A DNA stretch of 64,000 nucleotides. Source: Terfezia claveryi. Its lineage: Eukaryota > Ascomycota > Pezizomycetes > Pezizales > Pezizaceae. A program made the position numbers and the translations under genes. The stretch spans positions 27,300-91,299 of the forward strand of contig WHUX01000209.1 in the NCBI GenBank assembly GCA_015179025.1, given 5' to 3'. Below, piece by piece: positions 49,693 to 61,432 of the stretch; the stretch's first letter is position 1; each line of letters begins with the position of its first letter. The notes under the pieces were generated by a model, which had not been told where the DNA came from, made no database searches, and was given only the letters and a program-made list of their open reading frames with translations.

Positions 49693-51825
49693 TTAGTCAA
49701 CCTCCTCGACAGTTGGCCCGTCATCACCACCGGCTCCTGGAGGGGCACCGCCTGGGAAGCCACCAGTAGCACCTGGCATAGCTCCTGGTGGGGGGCCACC
49801 AGTGGATTGGTAGAACTTCATCATGATAGGGTTGGCAACTCCCTCGAGCTCCTTTTGACGGTCTTCATACTCTTCCTTAGTAGCGGTCGTGTTGTGGTCT
49901 AGCCAATCGACAGTCTCATCGATGGCCTTCTTAAGTTTCTCCTTGTCAGATGCATCAAGCTTTTCGTCCACCTTCTCATCAGAAAGGGTGTTCCTGAGGG
50001 AGTAGGCATATGACTCGAGAGAGTTCTTGGCAGAGATACGAGCGGTTTCACGCTCATCCTCCTCTTTATACTTCTCAGCCTCTGAAAGCATACGCTCAAT
50101 TTCTTCCTTGGAAAGGCGACCTTTGTCATTGGTGATGGTAATCCTGCAGATTTAGTTAATATCATGTTATGGCCCTACGTATAGAGAAATGAAACTTACT
50201 TGTTAGACTTTCCAGTACCCTTCTCAACGGCTGAGACGTTCATGATGCCGTTGGCGTCGATATCGAAAGTAACCTCGATTTGGGGAACACCACGGGGAGC
50301 CGGTGGAATACCAGTCAACTCGAACTTACCAAGGAGGTTGTTGTCCTTGGTGCGGGCACGTTCACCCTCATAAACCTGGATCAACACACCAGGCTGGTTA
50401 TCGGAGAATGTTGAGAAAACCTCGGATCTCTTGGTTGGGATAGTAGTGTTACGTTTGATGAGAGGAGTCATGACACCACCTGCAGTTTCAATACCGAGAG
50501 ACAATGGGGCAACGTCGAGAAGCAAGATCTCCTGAGTCTTGGAAGAAGTGTCACCAGAGAGAATGGCGGCCTGAACGGCGGCACCATATGCAACTGCTTC
50601 ATCGGGGTTGATAGACTTGTTTGGCTCTTTTCCATTGAAAAAATCGGAAACGAGCTTCTGGACCTTAGGGATACGGGTAGAACCACCAACCAGGACAATC
50701 TCGTGAACACTGCTCTTGTCAATCTTAGAGTCTCTGAGCACACGCTCGACTGGCTCCATGGTAGAACGGAAAAGATCCTGACATAATTCTTCGAAACGAG
50801 CACGAGTGATCGAGGTGTAGAAGTCGATACCATCATAGAGGGAGTCAATCTCAATGGAAGTCTGGGCAGATGAGGAAAGAGTACGCTTGGCACGCTCACA
50901 AGCAGTTCGGAGACGTCGGAGAGCACGAGCGTTGGATGTAAGATCCTTCTTGTGCTTGCGCTTGAATTCTTGGACAAAGTGGTTGACGAGGCGGTTGTCG
51001 AAGTCCTCACCTCCCAAGTGAGTATCGCCAGCAGTGGCTTTAACTTCGAAAATACCATCCTCAATGGTCAAAAGAGACACATCGAAAGTACCTCCTCCAA
51101 GATCAAAAATGAGCACGTTCCTCTCACCCACTGTCTTCTTGTCGAGGCCGTAGGCAATAGCAGCGGCAGTTGGCTCGTTAATGATTCGAAGGACGTTCAA
51201 ACCGGCAATGAGCCCAGCATCCTTGGTTGCTTGACGTTGAGAGTCGTTGAAGTATGCAGGGACCGTAACAACAGCATTGTTGACCGTTCCACCAAGATAA
51301 GACTCAGCGGTCTCACGCATTTTGGTCAACACCATGGAGGAGATTTCCTCAGGGGTGAAGGTCTTCGTTTCACCTTTAAACTCAACTTGAATGACAGGCT
51401 TTCCTCCTCGGTCAAGGACCTTGAATGGGAAGTGCTTCATGTCTGATTGCACCTCAGGGTCGGCAAATTTTCGTCCAATCAAACGCTTTGCATCAAAGAC
51501 AGTGTTATGACTGTAACAGTAGATGTTAGCAACCGAGCTTTGAAGGTAATTTGCTTGTTATCGATGGAAGTACTCACGGGTTCATAGCGACTTGATTCTT
51601 CGCGGCATCACCAATCAACCGCTCAGTGTCGGTGAAAGCGACCTATTGTTGGGGACCAGTTAGTGGAGCCATCCCAACTGAAGGCAAGGAGGAAAGCAGA
51701 AAACATACGAATGATGGCGTTGTTCGATTCCCCTGGTCATTGGCAATAATCTCAATTCTGTCGTCTCGGAAGACACCCACACAGGAGTATGTCGTTCCCA
51801 AATCGATACCAACAGCTGGTGCCAT
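49693..51825 (-). CDS. Cytosolic Hsp70 chaperone (Ssa type)
   Basis: ATP-dependent chaperone for folding, translocation and the heat-shock response. Exons 51825-51709, 51642-51578, 51510-50200 and 50143-49693 give 647 residues, the usual length. Signatures are [27 protein letters not shown] and [30 protein letters not shown], the substrate-binding domain and a GGFP/GGAP-rich tail follow, ending in EEVD, which places it in the cytosol or nucleus. Heat-shock elements lie about 245 and 270 bp upstream of the ATG. The intron pattern (two early, one late) differs from the single-intron layout of many fungal SSA genes. Confidence 0.96.
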
Positions 51826-52641
51826 TGTGAATTCAAGCGAGGATTATTCAAGATTCAGTAACGTGGAGAAAATGGTGAGGAGCAGATAAAATAGTTCGCT
51901 CGAGTGAAGTTGGCAAAGGGGTCTTCAAAAGACTTTCTGGTGTAGATAATCTCAGTTGAAGTGGAGAATAAAAAATGAAGAGTTGAGTGGACTGCGGGTA
52001 CTTTATAGTGTTATAGCACAGTTCGTGGGGAGAAAGAGAAAGTGGTGGAAAGAGTACCTTGGGACACTAGAACCTTCCACCTACTTCAGAGAATCGAAGG
52101 TTCGAGGTATTGAAACAACCTAAAGAGAATGCCCCACTACGTTGAAAAAGTATGAGCACTAAGCAGTGCCATTGACCCAGAAACCAGCCTTTTTCCCAAT
52201 TTTCGTGCGGAAGCAAACTTGACTAGCATCAATTCGCCGGGCCATCGTATCGAGGCTGTTACAGCTCGCCATTGTGCACCTCGAGGGCAGGTCCAGGTGG
52301 AATTGAGAACATCGACGAGGTTCCAACAGATTCCATGATGATGTCAGCTTGCTTGGCGGCAGCCGCCAATCACGTTTGTGCCTCGTCTGAGCCTCTCGAG
52401 CGGTCCAGAACTGCCATACTCGTGCCGAAAGTATACAGTCGCGTATACTTTGCTTCATCATTGAGCAATTGTATGTGGACTTCACACGAATATCTACAGC
52501 CTATTGAACTCTGTGAAATTTGTGGGGATCGAAAACATTTGAAGGATACATCCTAGTCATTGCTCGACGTTTAAGTGATTTAATTCTGAATTTCTTGCCT
52601 TACACCAGTGGTTCAGCTAGTCTCGTGCAGTAATCTTTCAT
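51826..52641. other. HSP70 promoter and APC15 3' flank
   Basis: Holds the HSP70 promoter with heat-shock elements at 52070-52103. Two short open frames near 52159-52556 on opposite strands overlap each other and show no protein features. Confidence 0.6.
52070..52103 (-). promoter_or_regulatory. Heat-shock elements upstream of HSP70
   Basis: GAACCTTC at 52070-52077 and GAATCGAAGGTTC at 52091-52103 match the alternating GAA/TTC five-base units bound by Hsf1. The second site has three units. They lie about 245-280 bp upstream of the Hsp70 start codon. Confidence 0.7.
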
Positions 52642-53580
52642 TTAGCTATCGCTATCCACCTCCATTTCATCGTCGCCCTCGCTCATAACTTCAGATTGAT
52701 ACCTTCGCGAATATTCCCGGAGATCGGCTCTTCCGAAGGAGTCCTCTTGACCAAATCGATCATCATGAGAAAACATTGCTTGCCGAGGGCTAGAGTCAGT
52801 TCTGATACCGACAGAGGATGATGACATTGGCATAGGCGGTGGACGCATGTATTGGTTGGGCGTTGCCGCATTGGGTTCTTCCGTATCGTCAGAATCTTCA
52901 GAATCTTCAGAATCTTCCTCATCGGATAAATCATAATCGGCTTCTGCCTCAGGGACTTCCTCATCCAGATCCACTTCTTCATCTTCCGTGCCTTCGCCTT
53001 CGTCACCTTCAAAGCTTTCACCCTCTGGAATATGTGCATCTAAATCCTCTCCGTCCTCATCATCTACACCTTGTATAATATTCCCCACGACTCTGACACC
53101 CGCGTGCACGTCTTCATCACCTTCAGCTTCCGGTATATCTTCATCACCAACTGCTTGTTCTTCCAGCAACGCTAGTCTTTCAGCTTCAGCTCTCTCAGCC
53201 TTCTCATCCAACTCTCCTTGTAAAGTCTTGTTAAATCCAGGGGGGCGTATCCATGTTGCACCGAAACGCTGGATGTGTAGTTTTCGTTGTTCCACGCTCT
53301 GCTCATCCAGGGCTAGCTGGGCTAATGGGGAAATGTGGTTCCTCCTTGGCTGATTTTGGTTCTGTCGACCTTGACTCGGATCGCTGAGATTTGGGTTTTG
53401 AGAGGCCCCAAGACTACAGAAGCTAGAAGAGACCGTGGATGGTGTAGTAAGGGCGAAAGAGCGCGAAGGAGTATACCAGAGGGAGTGTGCCTGTTGATTG
53501 GGTTAGCCTTTTGGGTAATGAGTTTAGCTTTAGAGACTTCTCACATCGCGAGGTGCAATTAACGGCACAGATGAAATCAT
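52642..53580 (-). CDS. Anaphase-promoting complex subunit Apc15
   Basis: Apc15 helps the APC/C turn over the mitotic checkpoint complex. Exons 53580-53545 and 53490-52642 join to 294 residues. The N terminus MISSVPLIAPRD followed by AHSLWYTPSR and, later, LALDEQSVEQRKLHIQRFGA and TWIRPPG matches fungal Apc15. The rest is a long acidic region (for example EEDSEDSEDSDD, from a GAATCTTCA repeat) and an acidic end DDEMEVDSDS. The first exon codes only 12 residues. Two micro-inserts lie upstream between this gene and the divergent aminopeptidase gene. Family assignment rests on the first 100 residues. Confidence 0.8.
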
Positions 53581-53690
53581 GATTCGCAGATACGGTCGTA
53601 GAAGCAAGGAATTCTATGGATATTAGAGGAATGTGATTCTATTCTCAGTCGCTTCTACGTTTCATGATGCAGTATCATATCTCAGAAGTA

Positions 53691-53718
53691 ATACCCAGAA
53701 ACCAGACTAATCTCCAGA
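53691..53718 (-). repeat. TAGTCTGG micro-insert, 10 bp, decayed 9-bp duplication
   Basis: ATACCCAGA (53691-53699) and ATCTCCAGA (53710-53718) match at 7 of 9 positions and flank AACCAGACTA (53700-53709). Confidence 0.55.
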
Positions 53719-53812
53719 CGAAATAGTTGGTTGCCAATCGGGAGCTACCGTTAGCCGCATGTTCAACCCCCCTGTTAGGCTACCTTCCTACTTCCGGAAA
53801 CTGAAAATGATG

Positions 53813-53841
53813 CAACCCCGCTAGTCTGGTTACAACCCCGC
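53813..53841 (+). repeat. TAGTCTGG micro-insert, 11 bp, 9-bp duplication
   Basis: CAACCCCGC at 53813-53821 and 53833-53841 flanks TAGTCTGGTTA (53822-53832). The repeat is perfect. Confidence 0.8.
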
Positions 53842-53921
53842 GAAACTGTTAGATTTACCCCTCCATCAGCAATATTCACGAGCTTCTTAGCAGATACAGT
53901 ATTACAGTACATACCTGAACA

Positions 53922-56900
53922 ATGGCTTCAGCTAATCGCGAGGTCCTGCCTACGGCGTGCGTAGGTCCTTCATTCTTTTGCAGATTTTCATGAGTCGCTG
54001 ACAAATGGCTTCAGAGTAAAACCCTCTCATTATAACCTATCCATATACAATCTTGACACGGAGAAGTTTACATACAACGGGACTGTTGATATTGATGTTG
54101 TAATTCAAGAGAACACGGACAGTATCTCGTTGAATAGCAAAGAACTCAAACTCAGCAACGCAAGCATTAAATTGAATTCTAGACGTTGGTTAAACTCGAA
54201 CATCAAGCAAAGAGTACTATGGCTGTGTAGTTAATTCAGGATATTACAGTGACTATCGAGACGACGGATTTCTCCCACGATGTAAAGTCCCAAGTGGTGA
54301 AGCTCTCCTTCCCAGAGCAGCTTCCTGCAGGTTCAAGCAAAGCCGTTTTAACTATAAACTTCTCTGGGTTTCTGAACAATGAGGTGGGTGACTTGCCTCG
54401 CTATTTTTGTCAAGAATGATCACTTAAAAATTATGGAGCGTACTTAGATGGCCGGTTTCTACCGCAGTGCGTACAAGAACCGAGATGGGAAAGACGATTT
54501 CATGTACTCAACTCAGTTCGAGTCTTGTGATGCCCGTAGAGCCTTTCCATGGTCAGTATATTCATGGTGCTGTTAGGAATACCTGCTCACCCGTGTCTAG
54601 CTTTGATGAGCCAAACTTGAAAGCCACATTTGGCTTCAACATAACCATCCCGGAGAATTACACTGCTCTTTCAAATATGCCAGAGTCTAAATCCAAGACA
54701 GCTGGGACTGGATTGAAGAAAGTTACATTCGATACAAGCCCTAAGATGAGCACATATGTGAGTACTCGAGCACATGATGACTGTTTCTGGTGAACTATGA
54801 TGTTAAGGTAGAATTTATAGCTGTACGCATGGGCGTGTGGTGAATTCGACTACGTTGAAACAAATACGCAAAGGAAATACAATGGCAAACAACTTCCCGT
54901 CAGAGTCTATACTACGAAAGGACTCGCTGGTCAGGGGAAATTTGCCCTGGATAATGCCGCCAAGATTGTTGATTATTTCTCCGAGGTGGGTTGCTGAGTG
55001 TCTTATGGAGGTTGTAATACTGACTGGCATAGATTTTTGACATTGAATACCCATTGCCAAAAGTGGACCTTTTGGCAGTTCATGAATTTGTTTGTATACG
55101 TAAACTTCACTGTGGCCTATGACAATCATTGCTAACGAGCTAGGTAGTCGCATGGTGCTATGGAGAACTGGGGTCTCATTACTTACAGGACCACGGCAGT
55201 GCTTTATAATGAGGCAACGTCAGATTCGAGATACAAGAATCGAGTTGCTTATGTTGTAGCCCATGGTAGGTTTATTGCGGCTGAGAAGACATTTAAGAAT
55301 AACTGACTTAGTATAGAACTTGCTCACCAATGGTTCGGTAATCTTGTTACAATGGATTGGTATATTGTTTCTAAATTTACTACACAACCATCAGCTAATT
55401 GATAAGGTGGTCTGAACTATGGCTTAATGAGGGCTTCGCCACATGGGTAGGATGGCTAGCCGTAAATCATTTTTACCCAGGTACTTCTGCTGCATTAACT
55501 TTGAATGATATGAGCTAATTATGGAAATATAGAATGGGATGTTTGGGGCCAGTTTGTCGTACGTCGTGTTTCTAGAGGTTATATGCCACGCATTCAGTTC
55601 GGCTAACAATTTGTAGACTGAATCTCTGCAAACAGCGTTCCAACTTGACTCCCTCCGTGGATCACATTCTATTGAAGTACCAGTAAAGAATGCCTTAGAT
55701 ATCGATCAAATTTTTGACCATATCAGTTACTTGAAGGGAAGCAGCTGTATCAGGATGCTGAGCACCCACTTGGGAGTAGATACATTCCTAAAGGTACGCC
55801 TCTGTAACTTAAATTCACGGACTCTCATTAAAACGAGATACTATAGGGTGTTGCAGCATACTTGAAGGAACATGCATATGGTATAAAGCCCTTTTGTGCT
55901 CCAATAAGGGCTTGTTAGTGATGTTTCATAGGCAATGCTACAACAGAAGACCTCTGGCATGCTCTTGGGCAAGCCTCTGGGGAGGACGTCTCTGGAAAAA
56001 TGGTAATGCACCTACGCCCACCGACACTCGCGTGAACTGACATGGGCACAGAGCAATTGGATTAAGGTTATTGGCTTCCCAGTGTTGACCGTGACTGAGA
56101 AGCCAGGGGAGATTCACATTAGGCAGAGTCGTTTCCTCAGCACTGGGGATCTTAAGCCAGAGGAAGACCAAACGACTTGGTGGGTTCCGCTTATGATCAC
56201 GAAGCAATCCTTGACTGCATCTGTTGGTGATGTTTCATCTCTCATTACCAAAGAGGTCACTATTCGAGGACTCGATACCAGTCATTACAAGCTCAATGAT
56301 GGTCAAAATGGCTTTTATAGGGTTAACTACTCACCAGAGAGGCTGGCAAAACTGGCAGAGGTAAAGAAGTCACTATCAGTTTCGGACAGGGTCGGCGTGA
56401 TTGCAGATGCTGCAGCCATGGCCGTTGCCGGTCTGGGCTCTACTACCGGGCTTTTGTCTTTTTTGGCGGGTCTCGAAGACGAAGAAAGCTACTTGTGAGT
56501 ACCCAACGAATGCCGTCAAAATTGAATTACCAGTTAACCTAACACTCCCAGGGTATGGGCCGAGATCATCGAGCAGCTTGGAAAATGCCGCTCTGTCTTC
56601 GCTGAATCTTCTCCCGAAATTGAAGAGAGGCTCAAGAAGTTCACCTTGTATCTTGTCGCGCCTGCAGTAAAGAAAATTGGATGGGAGTTCAAACCAGGCG
56701 AGGACTTTCTGACTGGTAGACTCAGGGCCCTCCTCATTAGTGCTGCTGGAAGTGCTGGTCATTCAGGGTAAGTTCAAATACCATTGCTAGGCTTCAGTCC
56801 CTAAGGTCTATTTGTGTAGTATCATTGCAGAAGCGAGGTGCCGGTTCAAGCTTTACACCTCGAGCGAAGATAGGTCAGCGCTTCATCCAAACCTCCGCTT

Positions 56901-57411
56901 GGCGGTCTTTCGAATTGCCGTAGCGGAAGGTGGAGAGGAGGAATTTGAGGCGGTGGTGAAAGAGTATCTCTCTACAACCACCGTTGATGGTCGAGAAATT
57001 TGCCTTTCTGCACTTGGACGCGTGCGAAAACTAGAGTTGATTCAGAAAGTTCTTGACTTTATGCTATCAGACAAGGTCAAAGCACAAGACAAGCACACTC
57101 CAGCTATTGCTCTTGCTTCCAATCACAGAGCACGACATGCTTTGTGGGACTACATTAAGGCTCACTGGAACACGATTTACAAACAGTTTTCTGGGAACAT
57201 GGTCGTTCTTGATAGATTCGTGAAGAATACTCTCAACAAGTTTGCCAGCCAGGACGTCTTGGAGGATATCGAGAGATTCTTCCAGGACAAGGATAACTCG
57301 GGTTATGAGCGGGGACTGCAGATTGTCAGTGATTCAGTGAGGGGGAATATAAGCTGGGTGAACAGGGATAAAGATGCTGTGGCCAAATGGTTGAAGGAGA
57401 ACATTGCGTAA
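53922..57411 (+). CDS. M1-family zinc aminopeptidase (Ape2/Aap1 type)
   Basis: Cytosolic aminopeptidase that removes N-terminal residues from peptides. Seventeen exons (53922-53956, 54015-54184, 54250-54383, 54448-54551, 54601-54757, 54821-54985, 55033-55089, 55148-55265, 55317-55359, 55407-55480, 55533-55558, 55617-55793, 55847-55880, 55932-56002, 56052-56494, 56552-56767, 56820-57411) close in frame to 871 residues. Motifs are SHGAMENWG (exopeptidase GAMEN), HELAHQW (zinc HExxH) and WLNEGFATW (third ligand Glu), all intact. The C-terminal ERAP1-like helical domain follows ([16 protein letters not shown]). No signal peptide or membrane segment. Exons of 26, 34 and 35 nt show how densely the gene is interrupted. 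Confidence 0.95.
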
Positions 57412-59203
57412 GGATATAATTGCGACACACTGATAGTGATCTTGAGCATGCAGAGATGTCATGGTAAATGAAATTCAAAAACCTTTCTAAGTCGCTACTT
57501 AACCAGTTGTCCCTTATTATAATTTCGTGTTGGCCAGTATCGATACTGCTGTTATTTGCCTCCATGGTGTCGATATCTTTTTGTACTATATTTTACCTTG
57601 CTATGCAAGTTAAACCCGTATGTGTGTAACAGTCTAGTCATGATGCCTGTATCTTTCATAAAGATTGCTACCAACTGTCTGGTCCACCTAGTCAAGGTAA
57701 GCCGGACTCACTCATGAGTGGCCCGGCCCAGCCTACCCGAGCTGGTAGAACTTCTTGTCCCTGAGTGGACTGACCAACAATTCACTGTATTATGAATAGG
57801 CAGGGTTATGACTGACCGCCGCCTACCTCAATTTGACCTGATCTTTGTAGCGAGACAATATATAAGCTGACTAACAAACAATCTTGGCACTAGTTCATAT
57901 CACTACCAATATAGCTATAAGAGAACATAGAAGAAGTAGTCTGGTTGGCACAAGCCCCTCCTCGGAGGTAGAAGAAGTACTTTTTTTTGGGGGGGACTTA
58001 TTTGCCAGTTTTTTAGATGCTAATGTATACTAAATAGATTGCATTACCCTGAGGAAATGAGGGTTATAGATAACCAACCAGGCTAAAAATATAACTGGCT
58101 TAAACTTAGCCTAGATAACTGTTGAACGACCATAGCGTGAAAACACCACAAGGCTTGTGTCCGATCTGCAGCTTAGAAGCTAAAGATGACCATAAATCCT
58201 CGCCGATAATAATGGATACGGTCGGGTTCACCTATCTCTACATATATATCGTTTGCTTTGGACCAAGTGGTAGATCTGTCAAGCAAGCTTCTTCTGAGCA
58301 ACGCGAGAACGAACAGAGTCTTGGCATGAGACTAGGTCAAGCTGTTATCCGATACCAAGCCAGCCAGATTAGGTGACGGTCATAACAGCCATTGGATGGA
58401 GGAACAATCAAGAGGGGTTTGGGTACGAAGGCAGAACTAGTTATAATAACTGAACAGGTGAGTTTTCTTTCGCGATATTGATATTTCAAATTGAATTTGT
58501 TTCGTGTTACTGTATGTTTCCTGACCGTTTGCTTGCGCCAAGCGTTTTATTAAGCAAGCCCCTGCACAAGACGACGCATCCCTGACAACCTCCGATCACC
58601 TGCACACTTGGATGGCTTACAGATTTGATAATTTTTTGATGCTATTTATGCCGAAGCTTCAAAGCAAGTGCTCGGCCATAGTAGTCACGTACGTTCTGTT
58701 CTCGTGCCTAAATCGGTTTGTTTCGTTACATTCTTGTGACCAAATAGAAATAACCAATACATAGAGCAACGGTATTTATTCCAGTACTTTATTCAATAGC
58801 GTAGAGTAGGTAGAGCATATGTTGCATCGCCTGGATGTCTTCTTTAGGCTGCTGGGTCCCACCGTTGGTTTCGCTTGGTGTCCACTACTCTGTTCTTAGC
58901 TGATACCTACCTGCTCGGCCTCAACACCACCACTCACCACCATCCTCAATCCAGCATAACAACTTGAACCCCTACTGCTTCTTCCACTTCCACTTCCACA
59001 GCTTCTTGCCACTGAATATTTTCAGCCTTGCCAACCGATAATCGAAAACCGCCCTCGTACTGTTGCCCGTTGTCAGGACGCCCCGCCCGCTTCTCCCTTC
59101 TACTCCGGTTTGTTTCGCATTCGTAAGACCTTCATCGCAGGCTTTCGGACCAGTACTTCTCCCTTAACAAGAACGCCGACCACGAAGTTCCTATACTTTC
59201 ATA
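57412..59203. other. 1.8-kb intergenic region
   Basis: Holds the aminopeptidase 3' flank, the largest micro-insert (57928-57977), a possible decayed one at about 58070-58082, and the long 5' leader region of YPT1. An 84-codon frame at 58122-58376 has no support. Confidence 0.55.
57928..57977 (+). repeat. Longest TAGTCTGG micro-insert, 32 bp, 9-bp duplication
   Basis: TAGAAGAAG at 57928-57936 and 57969-57977 flanks an insert (57937-57968) that begins TAGTCTGGTTGGCACAAGCC and ends in the perfect hairpin CCTCCTCGGAGG. Confidence 0.85.
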
Positions 59204-60365
59204 ATGAATCCTGAGTGGTACGTCACTACCTGGCAGCCCGGCAGAACCCCTTATCTGTAAACGGAGCTGCAAAATGACGGGAAAAAAGAAGGAGTGCTAA
59301 CAAGTGGATTAATTTTTCAGAGCAATTTCCTCCTTTCAGAAATGCCCTAAATATCATTTTGGTGGAAATGTTGACAATTTTCTCTCATGCTCAACGGAAC
59401 AGATACGACTACCTCTTCAAGCTCCTCCTCATTGGCGATTCTGGTGTTGGGAAGTCTTGTCTGCTATTACGATTTGCCGATGATACTTATACTGAGTCCT
59501 ACATCTCGACTATCGGTGTTGACTTTGTTAGTTCACACCTTCATACAGCCCTAAATCATGGCGGAAAGGGCTGACCTTGGGGTGGCAATAGAAAATCCGC
59601 ACAATTGAACTTGATGCCAAGACTGTGAAGCTCCAGATTGTATGTTTGAGCTTCCCATCAAGAGATAGTTGTTGCGTACTGTTTGCACCCGAATTAACGA
59701 CTTCAATATAGTGGGACACTGCTGGCCAAGAGAGATTCCGAACCATCACATCGTCTTACTACAGAGGTGGAGCCCAATATGTCCCAATTTTACTTTCAGA
59801 ATATTGATATTCTCTCGTTTTAGGCGCCCACGGAATTTGCGTCGTCTACGATGTGACAGACATGGGTCAGTAATATTCACCTCTCCATAGCTATTTACAT
59901 ACATACTGATGTTAGACCTCCAGACTCCTTCAACAACGTCAAGCAATGGCTACAGGAAATTGACCGCTACGCCACCGAGGGTGTAAACAAACTCCTTGTG
60001 GGAAACAAGAGTGATATGTCTGATAAGAAAGTTGTGGAATACACTGTGGCAAAGGTATATTCCTTTCGAAGGGCTCTTTGGCTATATGGCTGCTGACGGA
60101 GTTTCGGGCTTAGGAATTTGCCGACAGTTTGGGCATTCCATTCCTTGAGACGTCAGCGAAGAGCGCCAATAACGTCGAACAAGCTTTCTTGACTATGGCA
60201 AGACAAATTAAGGTGAGACACTCCCTGTATACAATGGTTTCCACTCTGAGAGACGGCTAATATTTCTATCAGGAACGGATGGGAACCCCAACCACCAACA
60301 ACAAGCCAGCTATCCAAGTCGGTGCAGGTCAAGGTGTCCAGCAATCTTCCGGTGGATGCTGTTAA
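59204..60365 (+). CDS. YPT1: Ypt1 / Rab1 small GTPase
   Basis: Ypt1 controls ER-to-Golgi transport and autophagy. Exons 59204-59214, 59403-59526, 59592-59639, 59712-59766, 59824-59865, 59924-60054, 60114-60212 and 60273-60365 give 200 residues. Exon 1 codes 11 nt; joining its GA to the A at 59403 restores [20 protein letters not shown]. Motifs are [41 protein letters not shown] and ETSAKSA, and the prenylated end is SSGGCC. The first intron begins GTGGTA, a less usual donor, but the alternative GTACGT donor three bases downstream would create a stop. Length and effector loop are typical of Rab1. Confidence 0.96.
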
Positions 60366-61432
60366 GGGGAGGCCGTTTGGAGGGGGTGTGGGAAAGGCGT
60401 AGTAGGCACAAGAAACCTGATAGCGAGGTGTTTGAGGGGAAAGGGGATGGGAGGTGGCTAGTGACACGATGTCAAGGTTGAGGGGTGGTTTTGTGTGTGG
60501 GAGTTTATGTCCATTGTCTTATCAGTATCCTTGATCGGCTTCATTAATATGGTGTTCTTCAAGCCCCTTTTACAAGTCCTCTCCTCGTGTGTTCTCCTAC
60601 CCTTGTTTTTTTGTATTCGTCCCCTTCTCCTATTCGTCGGATATGTATGTGTGGTATGCTGTTTCTTAAATTATACTTCTTGGTTTCTCACGTTCTATGT
60701 ACCTGTTCTTGACTTCCCCACCGCTTTGTTGGTGTACCATCGTGATCTTGTATCTTCCCAAGCTGGGCTCTGGTCTTGTGTCCTCGGATAACGATCAATG
60801 CTTGAAGTTACGATATCAAATGGCCTGGGCATGGGCTTCGTGGGAGAAAATTCATCTGTAGCAGGAGATGGGGAATATAGATAGATGTACCTTTGGAGTG
60901 TATCTTTGGTTGCTATAATAGCAAGTTGTCAACTAGTAGAGTAAACCAATCACCAATTAACATAACATCAATTATCAATTTGTAAGACAGCAACCCAAAA
61001 TTTGTAAGACAGCAACCCACTGTCAAGAAGGAGGGTCATATTCACTCTTGATTTGATTTTCTCTAAGAACTTGAATTCAAGTAGCAAAAAACTTAATACT
61101 GCCCTCCTACCCCTCTCTCCCCACCCTCACCGCCTCAATAACACCCAACGAATCCCAGAGCCACAAAGATAACAGCAAACGACATTTCATGATGATCAAA
61201 AAACCCAATGACCGGAGCCAAACCCAAATAACAACCCAGCTTGCTCCATAGCGTAAGTTTTAAAAAGCAAAGAAACACCCAACCAGATAGCATGAGAAGC
61301 AACGAGAGAAATAATCTAGCCCCCAGAGAAAAAAAGAAACAGGCACCCAATTCCTCGACGGAGTAAGGAACGGAGTTAAAAGTACAAAGTTACCGACATT
61401 TTTAGGAAGCAATTTGCGAATGGATTACAATA
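60366..61432. other. Convergent intergenic region with a 21-bp direct repeat
   Basis: 1.07 kb between the 3' ends of YPT1 and the KDM4-type gene. A 21-bp sequence with core TTTGTAAGACAGCAACCC is repeated exactly at 60977-60997 and 60999-61019. No gene seen. Confidence 0.6.
60977..61019. repeat. Exact 21-bp tandem repeat, two units
   Basis: Two identical 21-bp copies separated by one A, core TTTGTAAGACAGCAACCC, in AT-rich intergenic DNA. Confidence 0.85.

Larger units (their letters stand above)
53581..53921. other. APC15/aminopeptidase divergent promoter with two micro-inserts
   Basis: 341 bp shared by two divergent genes, carrying two TAGTCTGG micro-inserts about 110 bp apart in opposite orientations. 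Confidence 0.6.

Noticed and set aside
52159..52556. Overlapping open frames on both strands near the HSP70 promoter
   Set aside because: No domains, and the two frames are mutual antisense.
57937..57950. TAGTCTGGTTGG resembles a tRNA A-box, suggesting a tRNA-derived SINE
   Set aside because: No B-box (GGTTCGANNCC) follows in any copy, copies are too short, and no tRNA gene was found in the window.
58070..58082. CCAACCAGGCTA (inverted TAGCCTGGTTGG)
   Set aside because: One mismatch in the core and only a poor flanking repeat. Not counted.
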